DNA of 64,000 nucleotides from Chitinophagaceae bacterium UBA4857 (GTDB lineage Bacteria > Bacteroidota > Bacteroidia > Chitinophagales > Chitinophagaceae): NCBI GenBank assembly GCA_002399735.1, contig DHEF01000049.1, positions 163-64,162 on the forward strand, read 5' to 3'. How positions within the stretch are numbered: position 1 is the stretch's first letter; each line of letters starts with the position of its first letter. The notes beneath the pieces are model-generated. The model was not told where the DNA came from and did no database searches. It saw only the letters and a list, made by a program, of their open reading frames with translations. This document shows, in pieces, positions 8,490 to 16,340 of this stretch. Position numbers and translations under genes: made by a program.

Positions 8490-9437
8490 TTATTCTGTTT
8501 GTGCTTTTGGTTTTTTGCGTATGCGTATAGTACCGGTTTTGCTTAAATCGCTGGTAAGCCTTATCTGGTGGCGTTTATTACCATCTCTTACAATCATTAA
8601 AGCAGTATTGGGCGGTATGCTGCCCAGGTTGTCGGCATGCATACTCAATTCGTTAACCTCAAGTGTACTATCTAATACTAAATTAAAATGTATAGCCTGT
8701 GTAGTTAGCTTTTGCGAAAAAGCCAATAGCTTTTTATTAAAGAAAACCGAGATGGAGTCACCGTCTACTTCACCGTTATCATAAAAGTCTACAGAGATAG
8801 AATCGCTTTCTACCGTTATTTCTTCTGCAATATCAATGGTTCTTTGTTTAAAGTCGTTCTCCACCACATAGTTTACTACTTTGCGCTGTACAATAACAGC
8901 AGCCGGTTTGGCGGTAGTATCATCCTCGTTGGGTTGCCATACCTGGTGTGTTTCCTTGTATTCACGTATGGCTTTTAAAACCGAATCTTTCTGGCTGGCA
9001 TCGGTGTTTAAATCAAAATTAAAACCAATCTCTTTGCAGGTGTATCTGTAATCTGGTAGACTTACAAATGAACCTATTAAGTTACTGGCCACACGGGATA
9101 CCCTGAGTGTGGCTCGCAGGTTCATAATACAATCAATATCCATATTGGTATTGGAGCCAAAATAGGTAATGGGTATATTATATAAATTTAATTCACGGGT
9201 AGTAGCATTGTAATTACCCTTTACCTGTAAACTGCGAAAGGTATTTTTAAAATAATAATTCAGTACGCCTTTTACATATCCTTTCTCAGGTTGCATAATT
9301 AGCTCCACCATATAATTACTGGCCGATCCGCCTGCTTTTACATTGGCAATACCGTACCAGTAACCAAATACCGACTGCGATTGTGCAGCATAAAAACTAA
9401 AAAGAAACAGAAAAGAGAATACAATTTTTTTTATCAT
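8490..9437 (-). CDS. Secreted protein of unknown function
   Basis: A 315-aa protein starting MIKKIVFSFLFLFSFYAA with signal peptide cleavage near AQSQS. The upstream Met at 9461 would put charged and polar residues in front of the signal and was rejected. The first half (about 25-150) reads like a small beta-barrel: GYWYGIANVKAGG, YMVELIMQPEKGYVKGVLNYYF, LNLYNIPITYFGS. The second half (about 195-305) has DFKQRTIDIAEEITVESDSISVDFYDNGEVDGDSISVFFN, which looks like a beta-sandwich seen in Bacteroidota surface proteins. No catalytic motif was recognised. It is probably periplasmic or lipid-free cell-surface. Confidence 0.75.
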   Translation of the reverse strand: MIKKIVFSFLFLFSFYAAQSQSVFGYWYGIANVKAGGSASNYMVELIMQPEKGYVKGVLNYYFKNTFRSLQVKGNYNATTRELNLYNIPITYFGSNTNMDIDCIMNLRATLRVSRVASNLIGSFVSLPDYRYTCKEIGFNFDLNTDASQKDSVLKAIREYKETHQVWQPNEDDTTAKPAAVIVQRKVVNYVVENDFKQRTIDIAEEITVESDSISVDFYDNGEVDGDSISVFFNKKLLAFSQKLTTQAIHFNLVLDSTLEVNELSMHADNLGSIPPNTALMIVRDGNKRHQIRLTSDLSKTGTIRIRKKPKAQTE

Positions 9438-9529
9438 GGCCGAGAGATAATCAAAAACCATGCTTGATTGGAGAATGGTGTTTGATAGATTTAGTTAATT
9501 GATAAAGCAGGTATTGGTCATTGGGTGAG

Positions 9530-9625
9530 GGATGGAAGCGGCATCCTTTTGCGAAGCGTTGGGAAAGCAGCGCAGGGCAAAAGATATAGCGGACAGCCCG
9601 ACCCGTAGGGGCACCCCCAAGTAAA
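9530..9625 (-). repeat. Family B-like intergenic repeat, copy B2
   Basis: On the minus strand it reads GGGTCGGGCTGTCCGCTATA, TCTTTTGC, CTGCGCTGCTTTCCC, AACGCTTCGCAAAAGGATGC, CGCTTCCATCCC. CTTTTGC and GCAAAAG form a stem. It is related to B5 (CCGCTATAC...CTGCGCTAC) and, from memory, to a GC-rich repeat common in Flavobacteriia. An open frame at 9495-9683 across it is judged spurious. Confidence 0.6.
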
Positions 9626-9682
9626 AAATCTGTTTTATAACGCTAAAGACGGGTGTAAATTGTATGCATGTGCGGCACATCA

Positions 9683-11008
9683 TTAGTTTGCCATTTCATC
9701 CACCCACTTATCCCTTTCATCGGGACTAAATTTCCATGGCGCAAAGTTATTTTCTACATTGCTGAACATGGCGTTCCATTCCTGTGGTGCATTGCTATCT
9801 TCCATAATCAGGCTGCGTCGCATTTCATAAATAATATCTAATGGCGATATGGAAACAGGGCATTCCTGCACACAGGCATTACAAGTGGTACAAGCCCTTA
9901 ATTCTTCAATAGAAATATAACTGAAAAGATTTTTTCCATCGTCCTGAAACTCGCCGTTTTTATCAATATTTTTTCCCACTTCTTCTAATCGGTCGCGGGT
10001 ATCCATCATTATTTTTCGTGGCGATAATAATTTACCGGTCTGGTTAGCCGGGCAGGCGGCAGAACAGCGACCACATTCGGTACAACTGTAAGCATCCAGT
10101 AAACTTTTCCAGCTTAAATCAAACACATCTTTAGCACCAAATTTTATTACCGCATTGGCATCCGCATCAGTTGGTGCCAGTTCGGGCTGCATAGCATACA
10201 GTACTTCGTTTTGTATAGCAGGCATATTGTCCATTTTACCCAAGGGCTCCAAACGGGCATACCATGCATTGGGGAAAGCCAGTAAAATATGTAAATGCTT
10301 GGAAAAAGGCAGGTAATTTAAAAATGCCAACACACCAATAATGTGTAACCACCAGCTGCCACGCTCCACCGCAATTAAGGCACTATCGCTCAGCCCACTT
10401 AATAATGGTTGCAAATATTGCGATATAACAAAATTACCGGTTGGGTGGGCAGCATAATGCTCCACACCACGGCTTTGTAATAAAGTATCGGATGCATTTA
10501 AAAACAAGAATAAAAACATCAATACAATTTCTGTAATCAGAATGTAGTTGGCATCGCTGCGTGGCCATCCATCCAGGTCTTTACTAATAAAACGGCGTAG
10601 TTTAATAATATTACGGCGTATTAAAAATATGGCGCAAGGCACAATTACCAATACGGCCAGTATTTCAAACGAGTTAATTAAAAAGTTATATAAACCGCCC
10701 AGGTAGGGTGCAAACAAGCGGTGAGTGCCTAAAATGCCGTCTAAAACAATCTCCAGCATTTCAATATTAATAATTACAAAACCGGCGTATACAAAAAAGT
10801 GCAGCACACCAATTAAAGGGTTTCTGAACATTTTTTTCTGGCCAAAAGCCAGCAACAATACATTGCGCCAGCGTTGGGCTTTGTTATCGTTAATGGTTTC
10901 TTTAGCACCTAAAAAAATGTTACGGTATATTTTTCTGGCCTGGGTAAAAAAGAAAAATCCGGCACCTGCCGCTAAAAGAATAAATAAAATTTGTTGCACA
11001 ATTTGCAT
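9683..11008 (-). CDS. Membrane (Fe-S)-binding oxidoreductase, HdrD/GlpC-like
   Basis: A 441-aa inner membrane electron-transfer protein. The first ~250 residues hold about five to six hydrophobic helices (the first is IVQQILFILLAAGAGFFFFT), like the gamma subunit of respiratory nitrate reductase. The C-terminal third carries two 4Fe-4S motifs, CTECGRCSAACPANQTGK and CTTCNACVQECPVSISP. No flavin or CCG domain is present, so it probably relays electrons between quinones and a partner subunit not seen nearby. In Bacteroidota such proteins are often next to a CCG-domain protein; that gene would lie downstream, but the downstream space here holds only repeat B2. Confidence 0.85.
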   Translation of the reverse strand: MQIVQQILFILLAAGAGFFFFTQARKIYRNIFLGAKETINDNKAQRWRNVLLLAFGQKKMFRNPLIGVLHFFVYAGFVIINIEMLEIVLDGILGTHRLFAPYLGGLYNFLINSFEILAVLVIVPCAIFLIRRNIIKLRRFISKDLDGWPRSDANYILITEIVLMFLFLFLNASDTLLQSRGVEHYAAHPTGNFVISQYLQPLLSGLSDSALIAVERGSWWLHIIGVLAFLNYLPFSKHLHILLAFPNAWYARLEPLGKMDNMPAIQNEVLYAMQPELAPTDADANAVIKFGAKDVFDLSWKSLLDAYSCTECGRCSAACPANQTGKLLSPRKIMMDTRDRLEEVGKNIDKNGEFQDDGKNLFSYISIEELRACTTCNACVQECPVSISPLDIIYEMRRSLIMEDSNAPQEWNAMFSNVENNFAPWKFSPDERDKWVDEMAN

Positions 11009-11075
11009 ACGCTTGTAATTACAATTGCTAAATTACGGCTTGTTAGTTTATTTAACGCAATACAGATAAAGGTAA

Positions 11076-11585
11076 ATGATTATGACAGCAAATAAACACT
11101 ATATTTTGGTGGAGCAAACGGCGGCAAAAAAAATGCAGCGCATGGCTTTGGAAATACTTGAAAACAACGCAGATGAACAGGAATTAATAATTGCGGGCAT
11201 TGATGGCGGTGGCACTATTGTGGCCCAAACCATGCGTGATATGCTTTTACAACTGAACAGCAGCCTGACCATTCATCTGGCCAATATAAGCCTGAATAAA
11301 CGCCAGCCTGATGAGGTGAAAATTAGCCCCGAACTGGATTACAACTATAAAGTGGTGATAGTGGTAGATGATGTGGCCAACAGCGGCCGTACTTTGCTGT
11401 ATGCGCTAAAACCTTTGTTAAACTGGCACCCTAAAAAAATACAAACCCTGGCATTGGTGGGCAGACACCATAATTCGTTTCCCGTTTATCCCGATTATGT
11501 GGGTATGGAACTGGCCACCACTATCGAGGATCATATTTTTGTAGAGGTAGAAGGCAATACTGTTAAAGGTGCTTATTTGCAGTAA
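11076..11585 (+). CDS. Phosphoribosyltransferase, PyrR-like
   Basis: A 169-aa type I phosphoribosyltransferase. The PRPP-binding loop is VVIVVDDVANSGRTLLYAL, with the two Asp and the Thr expected. The IIAGIDGGGTIVAQTMRD loop and the KRQPDEVKIS flexible region match PyrR/Hpt-like proteins. The likely role is uracil or purine salvage or a PyrR-like regulatory function; the sequence does not separate these. Start ATG at 11076, with an alternative at 11082. It is divergent from the Fe-S gene with a 67-base gap. Confidence 0.85.
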   Translation: MIMTANKHYILVEQTAAKKMQRMALEILENNADEQELIIAGIDGGGTIVAQTMRDMLLQLNSSLTIHLANISLNKRQPDEVKISPELDYNYKVVIVVDDVANSGRTLLYALKPLLNWHPKKIQTLALVGRHHNSFPVYPDYVGMELATTIEDHIFVEVEGNTVKGAYLQ

Positions 11586-11589
11586 TATT

Positions 11590-11782
11590 TGGGGCTGTCG
11601 GCAGTAGTAACTCCGGTCAGCTTTTGTTCCCGCTTTCTGCAGTAGTGCAACTGCCCGATTGCTTAGCCGCACACGGTCGCAGCTACTGTTTATAACCCCG
11701 CCCTTATAAAACAAAGCGAGTGAAACGAACTGTAGTTTTATTGGGACGGGGCTGTCAATCGGGCAGCCCTTGTGCAATAGAA
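11590..11782 (+). repeat. Family B intergenic repeat, copy B3
   Basis: The longest copy: it starts GGGGCTGTCGGCAGTAG, then TCCCGCTTTCTGCAGTAG, GCAACTGCCCGATTG, GGTCGCAGCTACTG, and ends AATCGGGCAGCCCTTGTGC. GGGCTG at the left pairs with CAGCCC at the right. An internal segment with AACCCCGCCC and GGGACGGGGCTG can make a second stem. It follows the phosphoribosyltransferase stop by 5 bases. Confidence 0.7.
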
Positions 11783-11826
11783 TATAAATGTACAGTTCGC
11801 AGCATAATTATTATCTATTGGTGATA

Positions 11827-11851
11827 TAGAGACGCAAGCATTGCGTCTCTA
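11827..11851. terminator. Palindrome overlapping a stop codon
   Basis: TAGAGACGCAA-GCA-TTGCGTCTCTA is a perfect 11-bp inverted repeat. Its right end contains the stop codon of the SRPBCC gene (minus strand TAG). It may act as terminator for that gene, though no T run follows. GAGACGC palindromes of this type recur in many bacteria and also at 48533. Confidence 0.65.
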
Positions 11852-12304
11852 CACAGGAAAAATCTCTTTTAATTTATCTGTCCGGTAGGTAAATATTTTC
11901 CTGATTTGTTTGTGTACATACATACTTCCTGCAATACGGCCTGCAATTGATTTACCAATATCGTAATACAAAATATCGGTCATTAATACGCCATTATTTT
12001 CTGCTTTAAAATGATGTTCGTGGTGCCATAATTTATAGGGCCCAAAACGTTGCTCATCTATAAAATATTCCTGTGTTTTAATATGTGTAATTTCTGTTAG
12101 CCAGTTAAACGGTATGTTTAAAAACGGGCGAATGGTATAATGTATCAACAAGCCTTCATACATTTCATCGGGTAATTCGTTTTTAATAACAAACGACATT
12201 TCGGGCGGCGTAATCTGGTTAAGGTTATTGGGTGTGGCAAAAAAACGCCAGGCATCCGCTAAAGTAATAGGCAACCATTGTTGCTGAACTAATTTTTGCA
12301 TCAT
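11849..12304 (-). CDS. SRPBCC family protein
   Basis: A 151-aa START/Bet v1-like fold protein. It opens with the typical QKLVQQQWLPITLADAWRFFATPNNLNQITPP pattern and ends with IRKIFTYRTDKLKEIFP. Members of this subgroup are often annotated as ligand-binding or cell-division-inhibitor-like; the ligand is unknown. It is about the normal length. It is divergently oriented from the VWA gene, with 100 bases between the starts. Confidence 0.8.
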   Translation of the reverse strand: MMQKLVQQQWLPITLADAWRFFATPNNLNQITPPEMSFVIKNELPDEMYEGLLIHYTIRPFLNIPFNWLTEITHIKTQEYFIDEQRFGPYKLWHHEHHFKAENNGVLMTDILYYDIGKSIAGRIAGSMYVHKQIRKIFTYRTDKLKEIFPV

Positions 12305-12390
12305 GAGGGCTAAGTATAAAACGCTTTTGTAAGCATTACTAAATTAGTAACAATTGCCCGAATAACTGAAACATATTTGTATGGCTTGGC

Positions 12391-12398
12391 TAACTTTG
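12391..12398 (+). promoter_or_regulatory. -7 box of the VWA gene
   Basis: TAACTTTG matches TAnnTTTG exactly. It lies downstream of the first in-frame ATG (12377) and 5 bases before the ATG at 12404, which decides the start. No good -33 was seen. Confidence 0.5.
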
Positions 12399-12403
12399 TT
12401 TAT

Positions 12404-14182
12404 ATGCGTAAGGTCCAACTATTATATAAAAAAACTGTGCTCACATTTTTTTTGCTGTTAATGAGTTGTTTATTGTTTGCTCAAAACAAACGCAGTGTAC
12501 AGGTGCGTGGTTTAAATGCCATGGTTGATTATATGGATGAAGCCAGCAGGATTAACCAACTGGTATATTTTGATTTACTTAATTTTTCACAGGCCTGGTT
12601 GATTAATAAAGAAAGAAAAGCCCCAAACTACTGGTACAGTAAAATAAGTGCTACCAGTAGGACGAAATCAGGTTCTTATGCAGCGTTCCCACAAGTGAAA
12701 CCGGATAAAGAAGGATTTATAAATGACTACGACGCCACGTTTTTACCCTTGTACAGGGCTAAGGCAAATATGGACACACAAATACGCACTGCAAAAATAA
12801 CTAATCCGCAAATTCTGTCAGCATTAAAAACGTTTACCCGACAACTGGATAGTATGGTAAGTGGTTTTAAGCAATTGGTAAATTACGTGCATGAGAAAAA
12901 GTTTACGCAGGATAATCAATTGTTGCAGGCAGGCGGGATTATTGATTTACTTACACCTTTGTTTCAGCAGTATAAAACCGCTTCGGATGATTTATATAAA
13001 CAAATAGAGACTTATTATACGGCGGCATTAAAACCTGTACCATCACAGGCGGTGATTCAACAAGCAAAAAAAGAAATATGGCAAATTGTACAACTATTAA
13101 CAGACTGGGAGCAGCAGTTATACACCGATGATGACAGTCATCGTTTACAAAACGATAAACAATTAAGGGCTTTATATGAAGCCGGAAAAGTAAAGGACAG
13201 CTTTTATTTAAGCAAAACCTATGGGTATAATTATTTAAGCAACGGTGCTTTTCCGCATTCACGTTACAAAATGTTTTACAGTAATATGCCATCTACTATA
13301 TTCTGGTTTAAAACCGATACGGCTTACCAGAACAAACAATTACAAAGAGGGGTAGACAATTACAACAAATATGTAAACCGTTATAATTGGGTAATACATT
13401 ATTACAACAACTTTATAGAAAATGCAGATGGTGCGGCTATGGCAAATATTCATGAATACTCCATGAAAATGGCGGCTGATGTAGGCATGGATACCGCACA
13501 GAATGTATTATTAAAAAAGCCAAGAATTGGTTACCGTTTTGGATTGGTTAATCCATCAGAAAAACAAGTTGTAGTGACTAATACCGTTGTGCCTGTTGAT
13601 ACGGTTATGCGTAATACAGTTGCAACCAGTTTGCAACAGGTGCAACCTAATCATACGGTTTATTTATTAGATGTATCCAACTCTATGATGGAGCAAGGCA
13701 GACTGGACAGTCTTAAAAAAGCAATTCTTTACCTGGTTTCCTTACAACGGGACGTAGATCGTATTTCGGTAATTGAATTTGCGGATAAGCCACAAACGCT
13801 TTTACATTTTATTGCTTGTAACAACTTACCCGTAGTAACAGAAAGCATCAACAGACTGGAAACAAAAGGTGCTACTAATGCAGCCGATGCCATTACAAAA
13901 GGGTATGGGTTAATTGACAGTATTGGTTTTTATGCCGGTGTTACCAAATTGATGATTATTACGGACGGTGCTTTTGAAATAGATAAACGAACAAGAAAAT
14001 TACTTGAGGCGAAACAGAAGTCCGGTGTGGTGTTAAGTATATTGTTGTTATCAAAATATCAGGAAACTGCTACAACTACTTACTTTAATAAATTGATAAA
14101 AAAGGGAATGGGGCAGGTATATACATTAGAACAAAATAGTTTGCAGGAGGTTTTGATACAGGAAGCGGAAACTGTTAGGTAA
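12404..14182 (+). CDS. von Willebrand factor A domain protein
   Basis: A 592-aa exported protein: a signal peptide from KKTVLTFFLLLMSCLLFAQ, then a mostly helical region of about 380 residues with no recognised domain, then a VWA domain over the last ~180 residues. The MIDAS motif is DVSNSM (DxSxS) in VYLLDVSNSMMEQG, followed by KGATNAADAI and LMIITDGAFE, which supply the later metal-site residues. VWA domains of this type mediate metal-dependent protein contacts. Start 12404 was preferred over 12377 because the -7 box lies between them. It is likely periplasmic. No partner genes are adjacent. Confidence 0.82.
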   Translation: MRKVQLLYKKTVLTFFLLLMSCLLFAQNKRSVQVRGLNAMVDYMDEASRINQLVYFDLLNFSQAWLINKERKAPNYWYSKISATSRTKSGSYAAFPQVKPDKEGFINDYDATFLPLYRAKANMDTQIRTAKITNPQILSALKTFTRQLDSMVSGFKQLVNYVHEKKFTQDNQLLQAGGIIDLLTPLFQQYKTASDDLYKQIETYYTAALKPVPSQAVIQQAKKEIWQIVQLLTDWEQQLYTDDDSHRLQNDKQLRALYEAGKVKDSFYLSKTYGYNYLSNGAFPHSRYKMFYSNMPSTIFWFKTDTAYQNKQLQRGVDNYNKYVNRYNWVIHYYNNFIENADGAAMANIHEYSMKMAADVGMDTAQNVLLKKPRIGYRFGLVNPSEKQVVVTNTVVPVDTVMRNTVATSLQQVQPNHTVYLLDVSNSMMEQGRLDSLKKAILYLVSLQRDVDRISVIEFADKPQTLLHFIACNNLPVVTESINRLETKGATNAADAITKGYGLIDSIGFYAGVTKLMIITDGAFEIDKRTRKLLEAKQKSGVVLSILLLSKYQETATTTYFNKLIKKGMGQVYTLEQNSLQEVLIQEAETVR

Positions 14183-14242
14183 GAGAATTAGACAATTTGG
14201 TAATTTGGAAATGTGCCAATTGGTTTTACACAAAAACAGAGA

Positions 14243-14335
14243 GGCTTACATATTGCTGAGTAGAATTACCAGACGTACAAGAGTGCAACGCAAGGGACGA
14301 TGCTCAAGGAACTGCTGCTGGTAAACAAAAAATAA
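14243..14335 (+). repeat. Family A intergenic repeat, copy A2
   Basis: CTTACATATTGCTGAGTAG, AATTACCAGACGTACAAGAG, TGCAACGCAAGGGACGATG, CTGCTGCTGGTAAACAAAAA. The tail faces the 3' end of the SPOR-like gene. A short AATTTGGTAATTTGG run lies just left (14195-14210). Confidence 0.85.
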
Positions 14336-14368
14336 GATTGTAAAGTTTGTGAAATTTATGAGTTGAAT

Positions 14369-14812
14369 TTACTCTTCGTCAAACTTATCAGGTTTCACTT
14401 CTACCACATCGTTCATAATAAATACACCTTTTGGAAAAATGTTATTGAACTTTAAGCGATAGGCTTCGGCTTCTTTGCGGTCTTTAAAGTTGCCTGCACG
14501 AATGCTATAATAAGGCGATTGGTGAAACATGTAGGATTTTAACTCCGGGAAGTAGTTATAAATTTTTGTTTTAGCTGCAATAGCCTCTTCACGGTTGTTT
14601 GTACGAATGATTAACAAGCGATAACCTTTAGCGGTACGACGTGAGTCGCGGGTAGTAATTTCATTAATTTGTGCTTGTTTTTTTACCAAAATATCCAGAC
14701 GAGGATCTTTATGTATGGTAACGCTGCCGCTATCTACGGTGGCGGTAGTTTGTGCTTGCACAAATAGAAATGAACATGAGAATAAGGCGAAAAGAATAAC
14801 TTGTTTTATCAT
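14369..14812 (-). CDS. SPOR-like domain exported protein
   Basis: A 147-aa protein with a signal peptide (MIKQVILFALFSCSFLFVQAQ). The last ~80 residues (GYRLLIIRTNNREEAIAAK..., SPYYSIRAGNFKDRKEAEAYR) have the alternating repeat pattern of SPOR domains, which bind peptidoglycan stripped of stem peptides at division sites. The start at 14812 places the signal at the N-terminus; the longer frame to 14863 was rejected. It stands alone, with no operon partner. Confidence 0.8.
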   Translation of the reverse strand: MIKQVILFALFSCSFLFVQAQTTATVDSGSVTIHKDPRLDILVKKQAQINEITTRDSRRTAKGYRLLIIRTNNREEAIAAKTKIYNYFPELKSYMFHQSPYYSIRAGNFKDRKEAEAYRLKFNNIFPKGVFIMNDVVEVKPDKFDEE

Positions 14813-14940
14813 AATGGTTTGTTTTAACCCAAAAACCTTACCAAAGATGACCATAAAGGCCATTTAGTTGCTTGGGTTAGGCTGCAACAGCGCAAATGTA
14901 ATCAGAATTTTACATTACACCGTTACAGCAACAGGCTGGC

Positions 14941-15828
14941 TTAATAGCCGCCGCCTGCTCCGGCTATATTTTCTACCGGGTGCCAGGTAGTTTTTACCTC
15001 GGTTAAATCGGTAATAAAGTAAGGCGATTGACCTTCGTCGGCAGTCCAGTTTACGTTATCGTAAAAATGTACACGTTTTAAATTAACGGCTGCTTTCTCC
15101 CGGAACATGTTTTTATTAGCCGCATCTTTTTCGCAGTATACCACCGCATTTACATCCATATGTTCGGCAAACCATTTGGCCAGTTCACTAATTTTTCCGG
15201 TTAAAATATTGATAACACCACCGGGTACATCGGAGCTGTTTAACACTTCGGCAAAAGTAACGGCACACAAAGGTTTTTGTTCCGACGCTAATATAACACA
15301 GGTATTACCGCTTGCAATAGCAGGTGCCATGACCGAAACTAAACCTAGCAAAGAAGTATTTTGTGGTGCAATAATAGCTACTACACCGGTTGGCTCCTGT
15401 ACGGAGAAGTTGAAATGTGAACTGGCTACGGGGTTTACGGCACTAAATACCTGTTGGAATTTATCGCACCAGCCGGCATAATAAATCAGGCGGTCAATAG
15501 CCAGATTAACCTCAGTTGTTGCTTGTGCAACGGTAAGGTCTTGCTGTACCAACTCATCAATAAACTGAGCTTTACGTGTTTCCAGCATTTCGCCAATGCG
15601 GTATAAAATCTGACTGCGGTTAAAAGCGGCACGTCCGCTCCAACCACCAAAAGCACCACGGGCAGCCACCACCGCATTTCTAAAATCTTTACGGGAGCTT
15701 AAACACACATTTGCCAACTGTTGCCCAGCCGCATTTTTTGCTGCATAAAATCTTCCCGATTCGGTGCGGGGGAATTGTCCGCCGATGTATATTTTGTAGG
15801 TTTTTAATACCTCTAATCTCTTTTCCAT
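14941..15828 (-). CDS. Short aldehyde dehydrogenase-like protein
   Basis: A 295-aa member of the aldehyde dehydrogenase superfamily that covers only the cofactor-binding region (IYIGGQFPRTESGR, AARGAFGGWSGRAAFNRSQIL, YYAGWCDKFQQV, PTGVVAIIAPQNTSLLGL). It lacks the usual catalytic Cys segment and the C-terminal half, so it is unlikely to be active alone. It is paired with a full-length enzyme (16341) and deoC, an arrangement known from other bacteria in which a short and a long ALDH accompany deoxyribose-phosphate aldolase. It may be a partner or regulatory subunit. Start at 15828 was preferred over 15861, which would begin inside an inverted repeat. Confidence 0.82.
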   Translation of the reverse strand: MEKRLEVLKTYKIYIGGQFPRTESGRFYAAKNAAGQQLANVCLSSRKDFRNAVVAARGAFGGWSGRAAFNRSQILYRIGEMLETRKAQFIDELVQQDLTVAQATTEVNLAIDRLIYYAGWCDKFQQVFSAVNPVASSHFNFSVQEPTGVVAIIAPQNTSLLGLVSVMAPAIASGNTCVILASEQKPLCAVTFAEVLNSSDVPGGVINILTGKISELAKWFAEHMDVNAVVYCEKDAANKNMFREKAAVNLKRVHFYDNVNWTADEGQSPYFITDLTEVKTTWHPVENIAGAGGGY

Positions 15829-15841
15829 AAATGCATTTTTG

Positions 15842-15876
15842 TTCAAAAGTTCAATGTTCAATAGTTCAAAGTTGAG
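15842..15876. repeat. Inverted repeat, downstream arm of four-helix cassette 1
   Basis: Plus strand GTTCAAAAGTTCAATG then TTCAATAGTTCAAAGTTGAG. It is the reverse complement, with 2-3 mismatches, of the arm at 16294-16330. The arm is built of 7-8 bp units GTTCAAA/GTTCAAT. Confidence 0.9.
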
Positions 15877-15890
15877 AACCTAATTGAATA

Positions 15891-16289
15891 TTAATCAGTT
15901 GATTTATATTTAGCGCCCTTTTTATCGGAAGCTGTTAAATAGTTTATTAGTTTTTGAATAAAACTGCTTACTTTTTTTGCTTGAGTTACAAATTGTTGAA
16001 ATTCATTTTCATTTATGTAACCTCTATCCAATGCTCTATAAAGTTGTGATCTTAATTCTCCACATGACCCTTTGGCAATGTATAAAAACTGAATAAATTC
16101 TCTATTACCACTTCGCTCAAAACCCTCTGCAATATTATCCATTATCGAGCCTGCAGAACCTTCAATTTGATTGATAAGTCGAAAACTTTGTTTAAACCTT
16201 CCGCTATCAATTAATTTTCCCATTGCCAAATTAAGTGTCCGGGCTTCTTGCCATGATATTATATCTTCAAACTTTTCTATCGTTGCCAT
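15891..16289 (-). CDS. Four-helix bundle protein (S23/Avd-like), cassette 1
   Basis: A 132-aa four-helix bundle protein of the family found in 23S rRNA intervening sequences (S23 ORF) and as Avd in diversity-generating retroelements. Typical residues: FEDIISWQEARTLNLAM at the start, INQIEGSAGSIMDNIAEGFE in the middle and FIQFLYIAKGSCGELRSQLY. The start MATIEKF at 16289 was chosen; the longer frame to 16316 begins inside the inverted repeat. It sits between the two aldehyde dehydrogenase genes on the same strand, bracketed by inverted repeats. No reverse transcriptase or template repeat is present. The molecular role is unknown. Confidence 0.9.
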   Translation of the reverse strand: MATIEKFEDIISWQEARTLNLAMGKLIDSGRFKQSFRLINQIEGSAGSIMDNIAEGFERSGNREFIQFLYIAKGSCGELRSQLYRALDRGYINENEFQQFVTQAKKVSSFIQKLINYLTASDKKGAKYKSTD

Positions 16290-16293
16290 GCGC

Positions 16294-16330
16294 AATAACG
16301 TTGAACTTTTGAACATTGAACTTTTGAACC
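16294..16330. repeat. Inverted repeat, upstream arm of four-helix cassette 1
   Basis: On the minus strand GGTTCAAAAGTTCAATG then TTCAAAAGTTCAACG. It lies 10 bases after the ALDH stop codon and can pair with 15842-15876 over about 33 bp, putting the whole gene in the loop of an mRNA hairpin. Confidence 0.9.
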
Positions 16331-16340
16331 CATATGCCCC

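Noticed and set aside
9495..9683. 62-codon open frame on the minus strand
   Set aside because: It is translation of family B repeat B2 and has no protein-like features or homology logic.
11849..11851. Palindrome at the SRPBCC stop as a certain terminator
   Set aside because: No T run follows on the minus strand; it is listed with moderate confidence only.
14941..15828. Short ALDH as a pseudogene
   Set aside because: The frame is intact, and short ALDH partners next to a long ALDH and deoC occur in other bacteria, so it is kept as a gene lacking the catalytic half.
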